Assembly (NCBI GenBank): GCA_030220185.1
Contig: JASPKZ010003421.1
Location: 883,501-947,500, forward strand
Reading direction: 5' to 3'
DNA length: 64,000 bases
Source: Diploptera punctata
Taxonomy: Eukaryota > Arthropoda > Insecta > Blattodea > Blaberidae
The position numbers and the translations under genes were made by a program. The number at the start of each line of letters is the position of its first letter. The stretch's first letter is position 1. Below are positions 33,950-45,836 of the stretch, in pieces. The notes below the pieces were generated by a model. That model was not told the origin of the DNA. It was given only the letters and a program-made list of their open reading frames with translations, and made no database searches.

Positions 33950-34200
33950 TATTGGACTGAGTAATTGGCTTTTATGGTTTAGAGATAACTTATTGGCTTC
34001 AGACGCAGATAACCCAGGTCCAATCCCCCATTTGGTAAATGTTTTCTGCTTCAGGTGCTTTTCAAATTTTTTTCCTCGCCTTTATAACAAATAATGTCAA
34101 AACAAATCAAATCTCAAATAGTCCTCAAACACAATATGGACTCCAACATTTTTCTGATCTCTCATTAAGAGAAGTCAATCTCCTTGCGTGGTCAAGCAAA
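33950..34200 (+). mobile_element. diverged SINE E-like element
   Basis: GGTTTAGAGATAACTTATTGG and CAGGTCCAATCCCC resemble worn A and B boxes. The body keeps the order CTTCAGGTGCTTTT, TTTTTCCTCGCCT, AATGTCAAAA of family E. Old. Confidence 0.45.
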
Positions 34201-34226
34201 TACCTATGATGTATGTACTATCCATA

Positions 34227-35100
34227 CAGGGTGTCCACAAAGACCTGCTGCCAAAACAATGTAATTTAGCTCGTAACCTATTTGACATAGATACATGCTG
34301 TTTTTTGCAACATTTTCTACATCTCTCAAAGTTTTGTTTACATTTTTTTTTGCAGATTGTGATTTAAACTACAATAACAACACAACAGGAAAAGGCCCAA
34401 TATGTATGGTGGTATGCTGAGTCTGGTAAATACCAGTACCCCCATATCAGAATGTTATGGCGATTAACATGTTCAGACACAAAGAAAGTCGATTCATCAA
34501 AAAACATCACCCTCTTCAGGTACTCATCGTCTTCGTCAATTAAGTTCAGCATAGAAATAGCAAATTTAGCACCGACGAGGGAAGTCATTTGGCAGCAACG
34601 CTTGCGTAATTTGCACTTTATAGGTCTGAAGACGTAGCCGCTTATGGAGGACTTTATGAATGGTTGATTTTCGTAAATGAAGTTCCCGTGAAGCACGACG
34701 GACCGAATTTTGAGGTCTGAGTTTAAATGAAAGTTGCACATTATCGATAGTTTCTTAGCTCACATCTGGTCAACCACTCCGTGGCAAGTCCATTACATTG
34801 CCAGTCGCTAGAAATTTCTCGGCCCATCTAATTATGGATGATTTGGATGGAGAATCTCTTCCATATTGCCGGCGAAAATTTGGCTGAACAGTTACTGGTG
34901 ATTTACCAGACTCTACATACCACCATACATATTGGGCCTTTTCCTGTGGTGTCGTCGTCATTGCCGTTTAAACCACAACCTGTAACAAATGTAGAAAAAA
35001 CGCAGAGAGATGTAGAATACGTTGCAAAAAACCGCATGTCTCTATTTCAAATAGTTTACGAGCTAAGATACATTGTTTTGGTAGCAGGACTTTGTGAAAC
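34227..35100 (-). mobile_element. fold-back Tc1/mariner-like (DUF4817-type) transposon
   Basis: The two ends are inverted copies of each other over about 200 bp, far longer than normal TIRs. Both arms contain the TIR, the 5' UTR and the first codons of the transposase (QEKAQYVWWY on each strand). The right arm continues into the transposase; the left arm is a second, inverted 5' end joined near 34440. The 3' end of the original element is missing. No TSD could be set at the right edge. Confidence 0.75.
34364..34961 (-). pseudogene. DUF4817-type transposase, decayed
   Basis: The start at 34961 gives MTTTPQEKAQYVWWYVESGK, then SIIRWAEKFLATGNVMDLPR (helix-turn-helix region of this transposase group). 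After a break, MLNLIDEDDEYLKRVMFFDE and STFFVSEHVNRHN carry the first acidic catalytic block, then IWG. The frame then runs across the fold-back junction into antisense N-terminal sequence (SAYHHTYWAFSCC), so the rest of the catalytic domain is lost. Confidence 0.8.
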
Positions 35101-35266
35101 ATCTTATATCTTAATTGTGATATTGATATATTAATTGGAATTGATATGACATCTTTATTATTATTTATCATAATGTAATAAATAATACCTTTAATTAGGT
35201 GAATTGTACAGTTCCTATCCAAAGTTTAATTGTCGTGGATATAATATTAAATAATAATACTACTTA

Positions 35267-35672
35267 CAAGAGAACTATTAACCTTTGCATTCCGATCCTA
35301 CCTTGAAGTTTCTCCCAGCGAAGCGTTGAAATGTACAGACTCCGTGACCAAAAAAATTGTGTTTTTATCTGCAAGCCAGTATCCGGGAATGACAATTTAC
35401 TGTATGGAGTAGATGGACTTCCTGCTTGAGTAAGAGAGGAATGGAATCAGGCGGGACGCGGCGCAGAAGGCATTTAGTGAAAGTTATCCAATCTACCTCT
35501 TCGGGAATTGTATTACTTCCTATAGTTTAAATGAGAGATTTGGCTCTGGATTTTAGTGCCTTGCAGTTAAAACGAGAGATAATTTTTTGGACATGGCTTT
35601 GGTACATCACAACGCTTTTCTAGAAGAAATTTCAAAGTAGGTTTTGGCATACAATTGTTCATAATTCCCTTG
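35267..35672 (-). mobile_element. MITE with long TIRs, copy 2 (406 bp)
   Basis: Same family as the MITE at 31424 but the interior lies in the opposite orientation (AAATGAGAGATTTGGCTCTGG). Ends CAAGAGAAC and TTCCCTTG, flanked by TTA (35264-35266, 35673-35675). Confidence 0.85.
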
Positions 35673-35753
35673 TTAGTTTAATTGCTTAATTTGTAATGAT
35701 ATTAATGTTATATATTGTTTTTATATTATTATTATTATTATTATTAATAATAT

Positions 35754-35995
35754 TAACTAACTAACTACTCACTGGCACTATCGAACCGTAGATTCATGGC
35801 CGCGCGGACATAAGCTCTCCATACATCCCTATCGTGAGGCAATGTTTTCCAATAATCCCCTGTATAATCTACTTCCCTCAAATTATAGTTAATGTTATTC
35901 TCTCACCTCATTCTTGGTCTAGCCACTGGGCGTTTTGCCTCTGGTTTTCCTACAAGAGGCTTCTATGAACATCTCTCATTCCCCATTCGTGCCCA
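35754..35995 (-). mobile_element. LINE family L, 5'-truncated copy
   Basis: The common 3' region, with TTAGTTAGTTAATATT tail sequence outside and an (ATT)n run at the truncated edge. Confidence 0.85.

Positions 35996-36043
<48 letters not shown>
35995..36043. repeat. (ATT)n microsatellite
   Basis: About 16 units. Confidence 0.97.
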
Positions 36044-36045
<2 letters not shown>

Positions 36046-36183
36046 ATACTGATGTTTGAATACAAAATGTCAAAACCTCTTAGAGCGTGCTGTCCTTGTG
36101 ATCTTTTGTTAATCAATTTTGTACTATATAACTGATGGTAGTTTTTGCTTGATAGATAATGTGTTAATTTATGTTATTAATAT

Positions 36184-36486
36184 GACCAGCCTCATGGACT
36201 AGTGGTCAGAATTTCTGATTACAGTTCATGGGGTTCGATTCGTAGTGAGACCACGGTGTATTTTCTTAAAATAAATTATTCCTATGGTCTCCCATGATTT
36301 GGATTTATGTTAAGTTTAGTTTAAGAACTCTCGTGGCATTTATCATTCCTGGCCTATCGTATCATCGGGGTAACGTAAGGCTACCTTCTAGGCGCCCCAA
36401 TTTAAAAGAAGTGGGTTGCAATTCCTCCAATGCCAGGAGAGAATACCAGAAATGTTTAAAGACAACCTTGAAACATTAATAGAATA
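36184..36486 (+). mobile_element. SINE family A, copy 2
   Basis: Head CCAGCCTCATGGACTAGTGG with B box GGGTTCGATTC. Slightly shorter than copies 1 and 3; no TA tail, ends in AATAGAATAATATT. Confidence 0.85.
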
Positions 36487-36639
36487 ATATTATTGTTGTT
36501 ATTTGGCTTCATAATTTTATTATAATGTTCATAAACTGTATTTTCTCTTGTAATTTGTTTACGTCATTATTAATAATGTTCTCGCTAGGCAATAAATATG
36601 ATTGATTGGTCCCATTAGTCCCGTTCGGAATATAGATCT

Positions 36640-36960
36640 TCCGCTAGTGGGAAGTTTAACTATACTAATTAAGTTACACTTATTTCCATACAGAGGGACA
36701 TGTGGTTAGTTCATCGTTTCGATGAGATATGTAAAAGGAAACTAATAGACCTTGAATGGAAGAAGGTCGGTTAATTTGCCCAGAGGCCTTTTTATTCAGG
36801 TTTGAGGATCTTTTTCGAGCTCGAACATTTTTTGGACTTGAGACCCACGACTTAATTTCCCTCCTGAGGATTTTCCCTTTGGATATTTTCATTCTAAAAT
36901 CCATCAACTGTGACTGTCGGGATTACAGGCAAGGAAAATAACCACTAGGCCACCGCGAAT
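36640..36960 (-). mobile_element. SINE family B, inverted diverged copy
   Basis: On the minus strand: CGCGGTGGCCTAGTGGTTATT, then AAAATCCTCAGGAGGGAAATTAA and GTGTAACTTAATTAGTATAG. The 3' end is worn. Confidence 0.75.
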
Positions 36961-36961
36961 G

Positions 36962-37400
36962 ACAAATAATAAATATAGAAGAAAAAAATAATTTAATTCT
37001 GTTTATTTCCTGCATACAAAGAGACCGGGGTACTTGTTTTTCCTCATTTTGTAACATTTTACACAGTCATGTTTTATAACTTTATAAAATCACTGTCCAA
37101 GCCTTGTCATTGTTTGATACAATAAGTGACATGTTTTCAAGTACTTTTTTCCTGAAACTATTACGTGCAGTTATCGTTTTCCCAGGATAATAATGCATTC
37201 TGAGAAAACATTGGAATGCTTTGGGATTTGTTAATAAAAGTAACTTATATAAAGGTATAGTGTGCAACATCTATCAGAATTAAGTCTTCAAGTCTCACGT
37301 GAAATACTGAAAGCAAGAATTTTGTCTCTTATAGAAGTAACATGGCAAAGATCTCATTTGTACCACAACTGACATGTACTCAAAATCAAATTTTACTTAG
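36962..37400. other. unassigned stretch
   Basis: No feature recognised; the last few bases lead into the headless H copy. Confidence 0.4.
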
Positions 37401-38093
37401 GACTACTTAACGAATAAGCTGTTTACTCACAAATCGTTATTTAACTATAGTTATTTTAAAATATTTATATATTTAATGTAAACGGCGATGTTTGAAAAAC
37501 TAATGAGAAACGTTTGTTATGTTTCATTTGTTTATCAATGCAACCAGATCATTTTATGTATTGCCAAACAGAATCGCAATATTGTAAGAATGCACCCTTG
37601 GAGAAAAAAATGAAACATCAAACTGTTTATAACCAACATTATAGGTTATTAAATAATGTCTGATGTCCTATGATGTCAATTATATTTTCCTGGAACGTAA
37701 ATACCTGGAAAATAATAATTTAAGAAAGTGCAAACAGTAGTTTCTTTTTATTGGTATAATCACTTGCAACAATTTGTTTTCTATTATATCTCGCAAGCAG
37801 TATCTGGTTACATTCGTGTAGTATACATATATACAATCTGGGAGCGACATGCATTCTAGGATTCTTACGCCTTAATATATACATTTCTATATCCAACGTT
37901 TTTCTCAGAGAGTCAGTCACTGCAAAATAATACTATGACCTGTTCACAATATTAAAAAGAAAGAGCTTTCTTTATTATGATGAAGTTAAGTGATAAATAT
38001 CTGGGTGAAACATGACTGTGTTTGCTTGTAAAACAAAATCCATTGAAACCTGATTAGTCATTGACTCCGATTTTGGGCATGAGTTAAATAGTC
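37401..38093 (+). mobile_element. H element, copy 6, without the palindromic head
   Basis: Begins exactly at GACTACTTAAC, the inner repeat, and ends GAGTTAAATAGTC, so the two GACTATTTAAC-type repeats are its termini. The 100-bp left module with the palindrome is absent. This bounds the mobile core or shows a truncation at a repeat. Confidence 0.85.
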
Positions 38094-38099
38094 ATTCAT

Positions 38100-38505
38100 T
38101 AATTCTTCTTCGACTTCAAGGTTAGGCTTTAAGCCAGTGCCGACTCAAAGCATATCCCTCCATCTGGTCATGGATCGTCCTACGGACGTTTACCTCTTGG
38201 AATTTATTGTAAAGCCTGTTTTGATAGTCGATATGTCTCAATTCGATCTTCATGTTGAAATCATTTTAATTTGTTGTCTGTCAATTTATTTGCTAATTCA
38301 TATATTTGTAACTATTCTCTAATGTCGGTATTGCGGATAAGATCTCTTAAAGTGTATCCTGCTATCCTTAAGAAGCGCATTTCTGCCGTTTCTATCTTCC
38401 TTTTTCCAAATTTACTTAATGCCCAGTTTTCATTAATTCAATTTGTTTGTTATACCTGTACATTTCATACCGTGCTTTTTTAATTTCATTACAATTAATA
38501 ATCAG
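38100..38505 (-). mobile_element. LINE group M, 5'-truncated copy
   Basis: The minus strand ends in a GAAGTCGAAGAAGAA tail. The C-terminal region (EMRFLRIAGYTLRDL-like) is visible but frame-broken. Confidence 0.65.
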
Positions 38506-39085
38506 CATAAAAAAGGTATAGGCAAAGAGAAGATAAAACATAGAATTGAATTGAGTAGCAAAATAATATCATCGTTAAATTCCATATGGCGGGATAAGCA
38601 CAAAGACACAACAAATATATTGGTAAAACATTGGTGGAATCTGTTGCAATGTATGGAAGTGAGGTTTGGGCAATCAATAAGTACTACAAGAATAAACTAC
38701 TAGCTCTAGAAATGGATTATTTACGCAGAAGTCCCAGAAAGTCTAAATTAGAACATGTCACAAATAAGGAAATTATAAACATAATAGAAGCAGAAGAAAG
38801 CACAATTAAAAGAATTGAGGAGAAGGAATTAAAGTGGTTAGGACATGTTTTAAGAATGGAAGATGAGCGATGGCCGAAGCAACTATATGAATGGTATCCG
38901 AACAGAAAGAAGAAAAGAGAGAGACCAAAGTTAACATAGAAGGGAAACATGAAGACAGTAATGCAAGCTAGAGAGCTAAGCATTGAAGATGTCCAAGATC
39001 CTAGGCTTTGGAGGTTTGGCACGGGAAGACGGCAGCAGCTGTAAAAACCCGAAGAGAGATAGATAGGTAGATAGATAGAAAAAAT
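38506..39085 (+). mobile_element. LINE fragment with (GATA)n tail
   Basis: Encodes VAMYGSEVWAINKY, EMDYLRRSPRKSKLEHVTNK, LKWLGHVLRMEDERWPKQL and the stop-broken C terminus, ending GGTTTGGCACGGGAAGACGG and a GATAGATAGG tail. A third LINE subfamily by its tail. Two frame lesions. Confidence 0.8.
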
Positions 39086-39784
39086 TAAGTCATGGATGGT
39101 TTGTTGTAATTTAATTTTTGTGACTGATGTCTACAATATTCCTTACAATCATTATCATCATTACTTTATAATTTATTATACCCATTAATTTCGGTATGCA
39201 GTATCATCCATTTGATTTGTGTTTTCTTTGAGTTTTTTCCTATGTTTTTGCTAAGTCAATTTTTTCTAATTACTTTTTGTCCTCTTTTAATATCGATACC
39301 ATTAAAAGTAGAAAATTAATAAAAAAATAAAGTTACCTTCAAGATTTTGTAACTAAGGTAAACATAATATTCTTTACTTATTTTTTACAAATGTTAGGAT
39401 AACTGTATTAAATAAATAACGACATGCAATTTTTACCAGAGTGTTTTCTGTGCGAGGTTGAGTCATTGTATTTTTAAGGGGTCCAATGCGGAAAATGAAC
39501 TATAAATTCTTGGGTACTGAGATGGCTTAGAGAGAGGAAAAAAAGGAGGGTCCAGAATTAAATATATTTTGTATATTGCGAAAATTGAGACGAATCTTAG
39601 AGAAATTGACATCGGATATTTAACTAGTTTCAGTTGTCTGAAGTTACGGACCATAGTGAATGCGGCATTGTATCTGCGGGCTCCATAAACTTTATAGTTA
39701 CTTATTCTAAAAAAGAGGGAGAGGAAAAGAGAAAGAGAGAGCTAAATAGTACAACAAGCGTTATTTATTATATCTTACTTATTT
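39086..39784. other. unassigned AT-rich stretch
   Basis: No recognisable feature. Confidence 0.4.
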
Positions 39785-40389
39785 ATAACTAAGTAACACA
39801 CTGCCACTATCGAACGCGTACGGTCATGGCCGCGCGGACATAAACTCTCCATACTTCCCTATCCTGAGCCAATCATTCCCTGTATAATCTACTTCCCTCA
39901 AATCATAGTTAATTTTATTCTCCCACCTCATTCTTGGTCTACCAACTGGGCGTTTTCCTCTGGTTTTCCTAAAAGTAGCTTCCGTGCACGTATTTCATTC
40001 CCCATTCGTGTCACATGTCCTGCCCATCGCAGTCTACAAAACTGAACTGCTCTTATTATATCTGGCTTCCTACTTTTACTTTTTAAGTTACGCTTATACA
40101 GTTACCTGTTGTCTAATAATTAATTTTTCTCTATTTATTTAAATTTATACTATGTCGTTAATATTTTTTTCTCGTTTTTTATATATCTTGAACATATTAT
40201 ACATTTAATTCGTTAAATCTAGAGTAAATAAAAATACACTATAAATATTAATTGTATTGTATTGTATTTATGACATGTATTCGTTTATATTTATTGTAAT
40301 TTTGATGTAAGACTTTTTTGTATTTTTTTAAACCTGGTTGAGTGGCAGACAAAGCCTTAAGGCTTTAACTCTGCCAGGTAAAATAAAGC

Positions 40390-40426
<37 letters not shown>

Positions 40427-41000
40427 AAGATCATATAATTCACTGTTATGCAGTCTTCTCCATTCACCTGTCTGCTCATCTCTCTTTGGTCCAAACATTT
40501 TCCTAAGAACTTTATTCTCAAATACTCATAATCTCCTTTCCTCCATCAAAGTAAGAGTCAATGTTTCACATCCATATAACTGGTAGATAATGGTTTTATA
40601 TATTTTCAGTTTAACGTTTTTTGAAAGAAGTTGGGACGTCAAGAGACTCTGTAATGCATAATAGCACATATTTCCAGAATTGAGTCTATGTTTAATTTCT
40701 TTGTGTATTTCATTCTTATTTGTGATTATTGTTACTAGGTATTTGAATTCAGCCATTTCCTCAAAATTTCCCTCATTTGTCATTAGCTTCATTTCCTTTA
40801 TATAATGTATTTCAAGTATGTGACCATATATTTAGTTTTATTGATATTTATTTCCCGTCCCAATTTCTTAGCGTTACTCAATAGTGTGTGCGTGTTGGCC
40901 TTTAGTATTTCTTCGCTATCGCCCAGTAGTACTACATCATCAGCATTAACTAACAGCCTATTAATACCATTGTGTTGTAGGTTTTCTTCATCTTATTTGT
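39785..41000 (-). mobile_element. LINE family L, longest copy, RT to 3' end, split by an insertion
   Basis: The minus strand encodes, from 41000 down, LLVNADDVVLLGDSEEILK (the YADD box with Y changed to N), GREININKTKYMVTY, EMAEFKYLVTIIT, YGCETLTLT, the VFENKVLRKMFGPKRDEQ region and, after an inserted piece of about 350 bp, GRPRMRWENK and YVRAAM. This copy shows that the short L pieces elsewhere come from a reverse-transcriptase-coding element. Multiple stops. Confidence 0.85.
40080..40425 (+). mobile_element. insertion within LINE L: 3' UTR-like sequence of another retroelement
   Basis: Interrupts the L copy. Ends GGTTGAGTGGCAGACAAAGCC, then TTAACTCTGCCAGGTAAAATAAA and a TTA microsatellite. 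A reverse-oriented relative of this end is at 42075-42140. No coding part. Confidence 0.6.
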
Positions 41001-41084
41001 TTATAGACACTTAAATATCAGTATGCTTGTAACGTGTATTTGTAATGTGTTTTTAAACGAGTAAATTATGATATGGATAATTTT

Positions 41085-41195
41085 AGGGATCATTTGGGCC
41101 ATAAAGTTTGCTGACATTTGCCTTGCAGGTAAGGAAACAGTCCGTAAACAATCTCGCCCAAGAATCATGTACCGACCGAGGACTGATCACGGGCC
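41085..41195 (-). mobile_element. SINE family E fragment
   Basis: Only the head-proximal body and part of the B-box region (CGGGCCCTTAT) remain. Confidence 0.6.
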
Positions 41196-41523
41196 CTTAT
41201 TATTTTAGTTGAGATGTATGTATAGATGAACAGTAAGTTTATACGAAGAAGGAAACTTAAACACGTCCAGTTTGGGTGAAAATTAATTTGATGTTGAAAT
41301 GTATTTTCGACTTCTTCCTGCTTGCGTTTTATTTTAAAGCTAGCTGTTACATTTCCCATCATTAATTTATATTTTACATACTTCTAGAAATACGTATATT
41401 ATTTCCCTGATTGACATATGGGATTCATAATGTTTGCTTCTCATATACGTATTGTTTTTTCTTTAGCTATGAAACAGCATTAAGCAGGAGCTATTAGATA
41501 GTCCCTTGTGTTTGTAATTATAA

Positions 41524-41524
<1 letters not shown>
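41196..41524. other. unassigned stretch
   Basis: No feature recognised. Confidence 0.4.

Positions 41525-41574
<50 letters not shown>
41525..41574. repeat. (TAA)n microsatellite
   Basis: About 16 units. Further TAA runs occur at 41711-41749 and 42026-42072. Confidence 0.97.
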
Positions 41575-41575
<1 letters not shown>

Positions 41576-41708
41576 CCTGCCTGTCGGCTCGTTCCGGTTT
41601 CATGAAAGCAAGAATTGTTAAAATTGTTCAGATCATCTTCTGTGTGGGCGTCCAACATTTTTCCTTCCGTGCGGTTTATAATTTAGCAATAATTTTGGAA
41701 ATCTTCCT

Positions 41709-41749
<41 letters not shown>

Positions 41750-41750
<1 letters not shown>

Positions 41751-41990
41751 CAATTAAAATAGTATGGTCATGTAAAAAGAATGACAGAAGACGATTCCAA
41801 GGAATGATATTAGAATGGGTGCCACTTCGTAAAAGAGGAAGAGATCAGCCGAAAACAACGTGGATTGATTGTGTTTCGAGCAGCATGAGGGAAGTAAGAT
41901 TGTACGATGGAGATTGGAATGATATAGATATGGAGGAGAATGACAGTAGATTAATTGAGCGCAGGAAGATGTTGTGAAACAATGTGAAAC
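41750..41990 (+). mobile_element. LINE 3' coding end
   Basis: Encodes KQLKWYGHVKRMTEDD-like, LEWVPLRKRGRDQPKTTWI and DCVSSSMREVRLYDGDW, ending at a stop in RRKML. Preceded and followed by TAA microsatellites. Confidence 0.7.
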
Positions 41991-42023
41991 CTACTATATA
42001 AATATATAATAATCATAATAGGC

Positions 42024-42074
<51 letters not shown>

Positions 42075-42140
42075 TATTTAAACTGGCACAGTTAAGGCCA
42101 CAAGGCTTTTATTTTCCACTCAACCAGCGATTAATAAAAT
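42075..42140 (-). mobile_element. retroelement 3' UTR scrap
   Basis: Inverse copy of the GGTTGAGTGG...AAGGCC...CTGTGCCAG block found at 40325-40385. Confidence 0.55.
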
Positions 42141-42714
42141 CATACAAAATTTAAATAGACCTACTTTTTATAATTTTAAAGTATTATTAAAATATGGACT
42201 AAACAAAGCGCAATGCAGATGTGGGTTAATATTATCTAACATTAACAAAGAATGGAGTAGAAATAAAATAAAATAAAATAAAATAAAGTAGGAAAAGCTT
42301 CCTAGATGAATATGTATAGGTATATATTAATGATGTGTATAGTTGTTATCTACATGACATTTACAGTTGTGTGATCTACTGTGATTTGGTCTAAGTTATA
42401 GCTTTTTTTAATAACATGGCATAGAAATAAAATAAAGTAAGTATTGCTTCTTAGATGAATATTTATAAGTATAATTGAATTTAGTTGTTGTCTAGGTAGT
42501 ACTTTCATTGTGTGGAACATAAGAAAAATATAATTAAATTTGATATTAAATAATTTAGTGATTGACGATGCCAATATAATGTGTGTTGAACAAAAATGCA
42601 AATGCAGTATGTCTTTAGTAAGATTACATTTTGTTATATTTATTATTCAAACACAATGATATCTAAGTTGATGATTGATGGCTCATATGATGTTCTGAAC
42701 ATTACATTTTTTAG
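42141..42714. other. unassigned stretch
   Basis: Contains a short (AAATA)n run at 42263-42288. Nothing else recognised. Confidence 0.4.
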
Positions 42715-43215
42715 GTACTGCATTACAGAACCTCGATTTTGGTCGCTGATGTGTACAGTTTGCGATGTGACATGGGGTAGAAAACATTCCATGAGGATTC
42801 TCGGTCCCCCAAATTCTTTGAAAAATCATGCGCCTTATAAAAACCAACATTCTCTCCTAATTCCTGAAAATGACAAGTAAAGCGAAATATTTCACTCTAT
42901 CCAGACCCTTAAGCTTCTGATGTAGTTCCAATTTATACGGTTTCATGTGCAACAGTTTTCTCAACACCTTCCACATTATCTGGTGCGGCAATGCCAGTTC
43001 AGAATAAGCTCTAGATTATTTTGGAAAATTTCTCTTCCGTTCTCAACACGTTCATCGGAGACAGCTGAACATACATTTATTTTCTGTCGGGACAAACTAC
43101 CATTTGTGACAAATTGGTGATGCCATTTCTCTGTCAACTTCTTGGAGGGAGCCTGCTTTTCATACATAGTCCGAAATGAATGCTGCACTTCTGGTCAATA
43201 TGCTTTCTACCGAAT
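42715..43215 (-). pseudogene. DUF4817-type transposase remnant, second lineage
   Basis: The minus strand starts with MQHSFRTMYEKQAPSKKLTE, KWHHQFVTNGSLSRQK (N-terminal helix-turn-helix), then MWKVLRKLLHMKPYKLEL in another frame and, after deletion of much of the centre, RIWGTENPHGMF, the conserved IWG.ENPH block. At least two frameshifts. Sequence differs from the element at 34227, so it is a separate family. Confidence 0.7.
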
Positions 43216-44489
43216 TTCAGGACATAGAAAGCTTTGGAGCACAGTAAAAAGCCATTTGCATTGTTGTGTAAAGCGCAACATGTGGCCAACAGAGGAAATA
43301 TCAATGTAATTGAAAGAAATAGTATATTGCAATGCGAGGTTGGGAAGTGGTTTTTACAGAAGCAAGGATAATGATTAAAAACCGAGCGAAAGCGAGGGTT
43401 TTAATTTCCGAGATTCTGAAAAACACTTCACAAACGTGCGTTGTACATTATATTTTGCACGATGGTGTTTTCAAAATAATAAATAATAGTAAAATAATAA
43501 CCTATTTGTTGAAATATTTGCGTTCATTATAAACAACTGACTAAAGTTAACAGTGTGGCCATTATTTATTTGGTAATTGCCGAAAATAATTTAGTTTAGA
43601 TACAGCAGGCCGTGACACCAATCAGCCATAAAATGATGGCAAGTACTAATTTATTGTTTTATATTGTTTCAAATAATGTTCAGATCATTTAAAATGCAGT
43701 GATTTGTTTCGTATAATGTATATTAACATTACCTTTTGTATCCTATATATATATATATATATATATATTCCCGCACGAGGTAGGTAATATGTAATAAAAT
43801 GCAATATAGTTCTTCAGGTTGGCAACCCCGAAATTTAGGAAATTGAACTTTCAATCATGGTCGCCATTGCTGTAAGTACGACAGAACGCACTATAGTGAG
43901 AACCTTACTGTCCATTGCGTTATATGAGCCACGGGACATTAGCTCGGTATGATAGTGTTTGAATTATATATGCTTTCTTTAGAGACGTGGTATGTAGATC
44001 AAACTTTCTTTTTCACTGTTTATATATTACACTATTATAAGTAATATATAAGTAAAATTACTTTTTACGTAGACAGCTCTTGATGGCGTCAATCATTCAG
44101 CATATTCTTTTAGCCATCTTTCTCTTTCTTTTGTTGTGAATTATCATGTAAAGTTTTGATTGGCTTATCTAATTAAGACAGAGAGTACGATTCGCTCGTC
44201 TCCTTTCTCAATTCCCCAATCGTATATGATATGTTCGACCAATTTAAGCCCACATTATTTAAACATTCTATTGTCATTATCATTTGTCAGAAAATTTCAA
44301 TATGTATTGTTTATCACAACAATAGGTATGGCGAACTGATTGTTATTCTTATCATCGAGGTTATAAAATATTCATGATATTTTATCATTATTCATTAAAT
44401 AATTATTTGATTGGATATATTCAAGTCACTTTTTAAATTAAAAGTTAAATAAATAAAATCTCAAATTATTATTAAATCAGGGTAATTTT
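43216..44489. other. unassigned stretch of 1.3 kb
   Basis: AT-rich with a TA microsatellite at 43746-43769. A 66-codon frame at 43332-43532 has no motif. Nothing else recognised. Confidence 0.4.
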
Positions 44490-44790
44490 TCCCGTTATAA
44501 TAGGTTAGGCACATAGCGTCGCCAACGGATCCTATTCTGAGCCAACTTCTGCACTTCCCTCCAGGTTTTCCCTTCCTTTGCAATTTCTTCAAGAATGGTT
44601 CTCTTACATGTCTGTTTCGGTCTGCCATGAGGGTTCCATTCCAATGCAGTTTTTCAATCGGTTCTTTTCTTAATGTATGTCATATCCAGTTCCATTTTCG
44701 CTCGTTTTCTCTTTTAATTTCTTTCTGGTCAAGTTTTTCCCCATAATTTTTATTTAATATTGTTCCTAGCCATTTTATTCTTAATATTAA
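44490..44790 (-). mobile_element. LINE 3' coding end, RTE-like look
   Basis: The minus strand encodes a CKRTILEEIAKEGKTWREVQ and LAQNRIRWR block, like the conserved tail of RTE-type elements, with frame breaks upstream. Confidence 0.6.
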
Positions 44791-45453
44791 ATAAAGTAAG
44801 GTTGTTATTAATACATTTTCGTCACTGTAAGATGTTTTATATTGTATTTCAGGGGATTTTCACTAACTGACTTGGATGTTACCGTCTTGTTACTTCTAAA
44901 GCTAAGTTTTCGTGACTATGAATATTTTCTGTTCCATTCAATTTAAACTTGCAGGTAACTATCGATTTCCTTGACGTTATTTAGGACATTGTTGCACTGA
45001 GTGTTGTCTACATATTCACTCGTGTCACGTAAAAGCCCGTCTCCCCTCCCTCTAGCGTAACACAAGTTGCCAGTAGGCAAAAGAAACCTTGTATCACAAT
45101 CTCTGTAGCACTCCAATTGTGCACAGCAAATTGTTATATAAATCCAATTGATTTATATTTTATAGAAAACGCGATTCTTAGAATTAATTACACGCTAGCC
45201 ATTTCAGTTTAACAATCCACTTTAATGTAATTGGGTTCAATGTTTCTCTCTCTAATTAAAATATATATAGAATGTTAACAGAGTGATATTACTTTTACTC
45301 CTACATCTCATCTACATGGATAACAACTATATTCATCACGTTGTATACATGAACATTAAAATATCAATTACAACTTGGAGGCCTTAAATTTTATAAAATA
45401 GCTTTTTCTTATTTTATTTTATTCTTAGTTTTTATTAATACTACACCAGATGA
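44791..45453. other. unassigned stretch
   Basis: No feature recognised. Confidence 0.4.
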
Positions 45454-45758
45454 CCAGCCTCATGCGCAAGTTGTCAGCGTTTCTGAATACAGTTCATGAG
45501 GTCCTGGGATCGATCTCCTGTCAGCCCATAGGAACTTTTCTTAAAAGGAATTATTCCTATAGTTGCCCATGGTCTGGAATTTAGGTTAAGTTTAAGTTAA
45601 GGACTCTCCTGGGGCTTCGTTATCATTTATCACCCATCATATCATCGGGGTAACACAACTCCACTTTCCAGGTGCACCAATCTAAGAAATGGATTACAAT
45701 TCCGCCAATGCTAGGGAATAAAGCCAGAAATGTTATAAAAGACAATCTGGTGGCATTG

Positions 45759-45760
<2 letters not shown>
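45454..45760 (+). mobile_element. SINE family A, copy 3
   Basis: Body nearly colinear with copy 1, head more diverged (B box GGGATCGATCTCC). Ends in a TA microsatellite like copy 1. Confidence 0.85.

Positions 45761-45815
<55 letters not shown>
45761..45815. repeat. (TA)n microsatellite
   Basis: About 27 units at the SINE A 3' end. Confidence 0.97.
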
Positions 45816-45818
<3 letters not shown>

Positions 45819-45836
45819 TGTACTGTACTTTGATCA

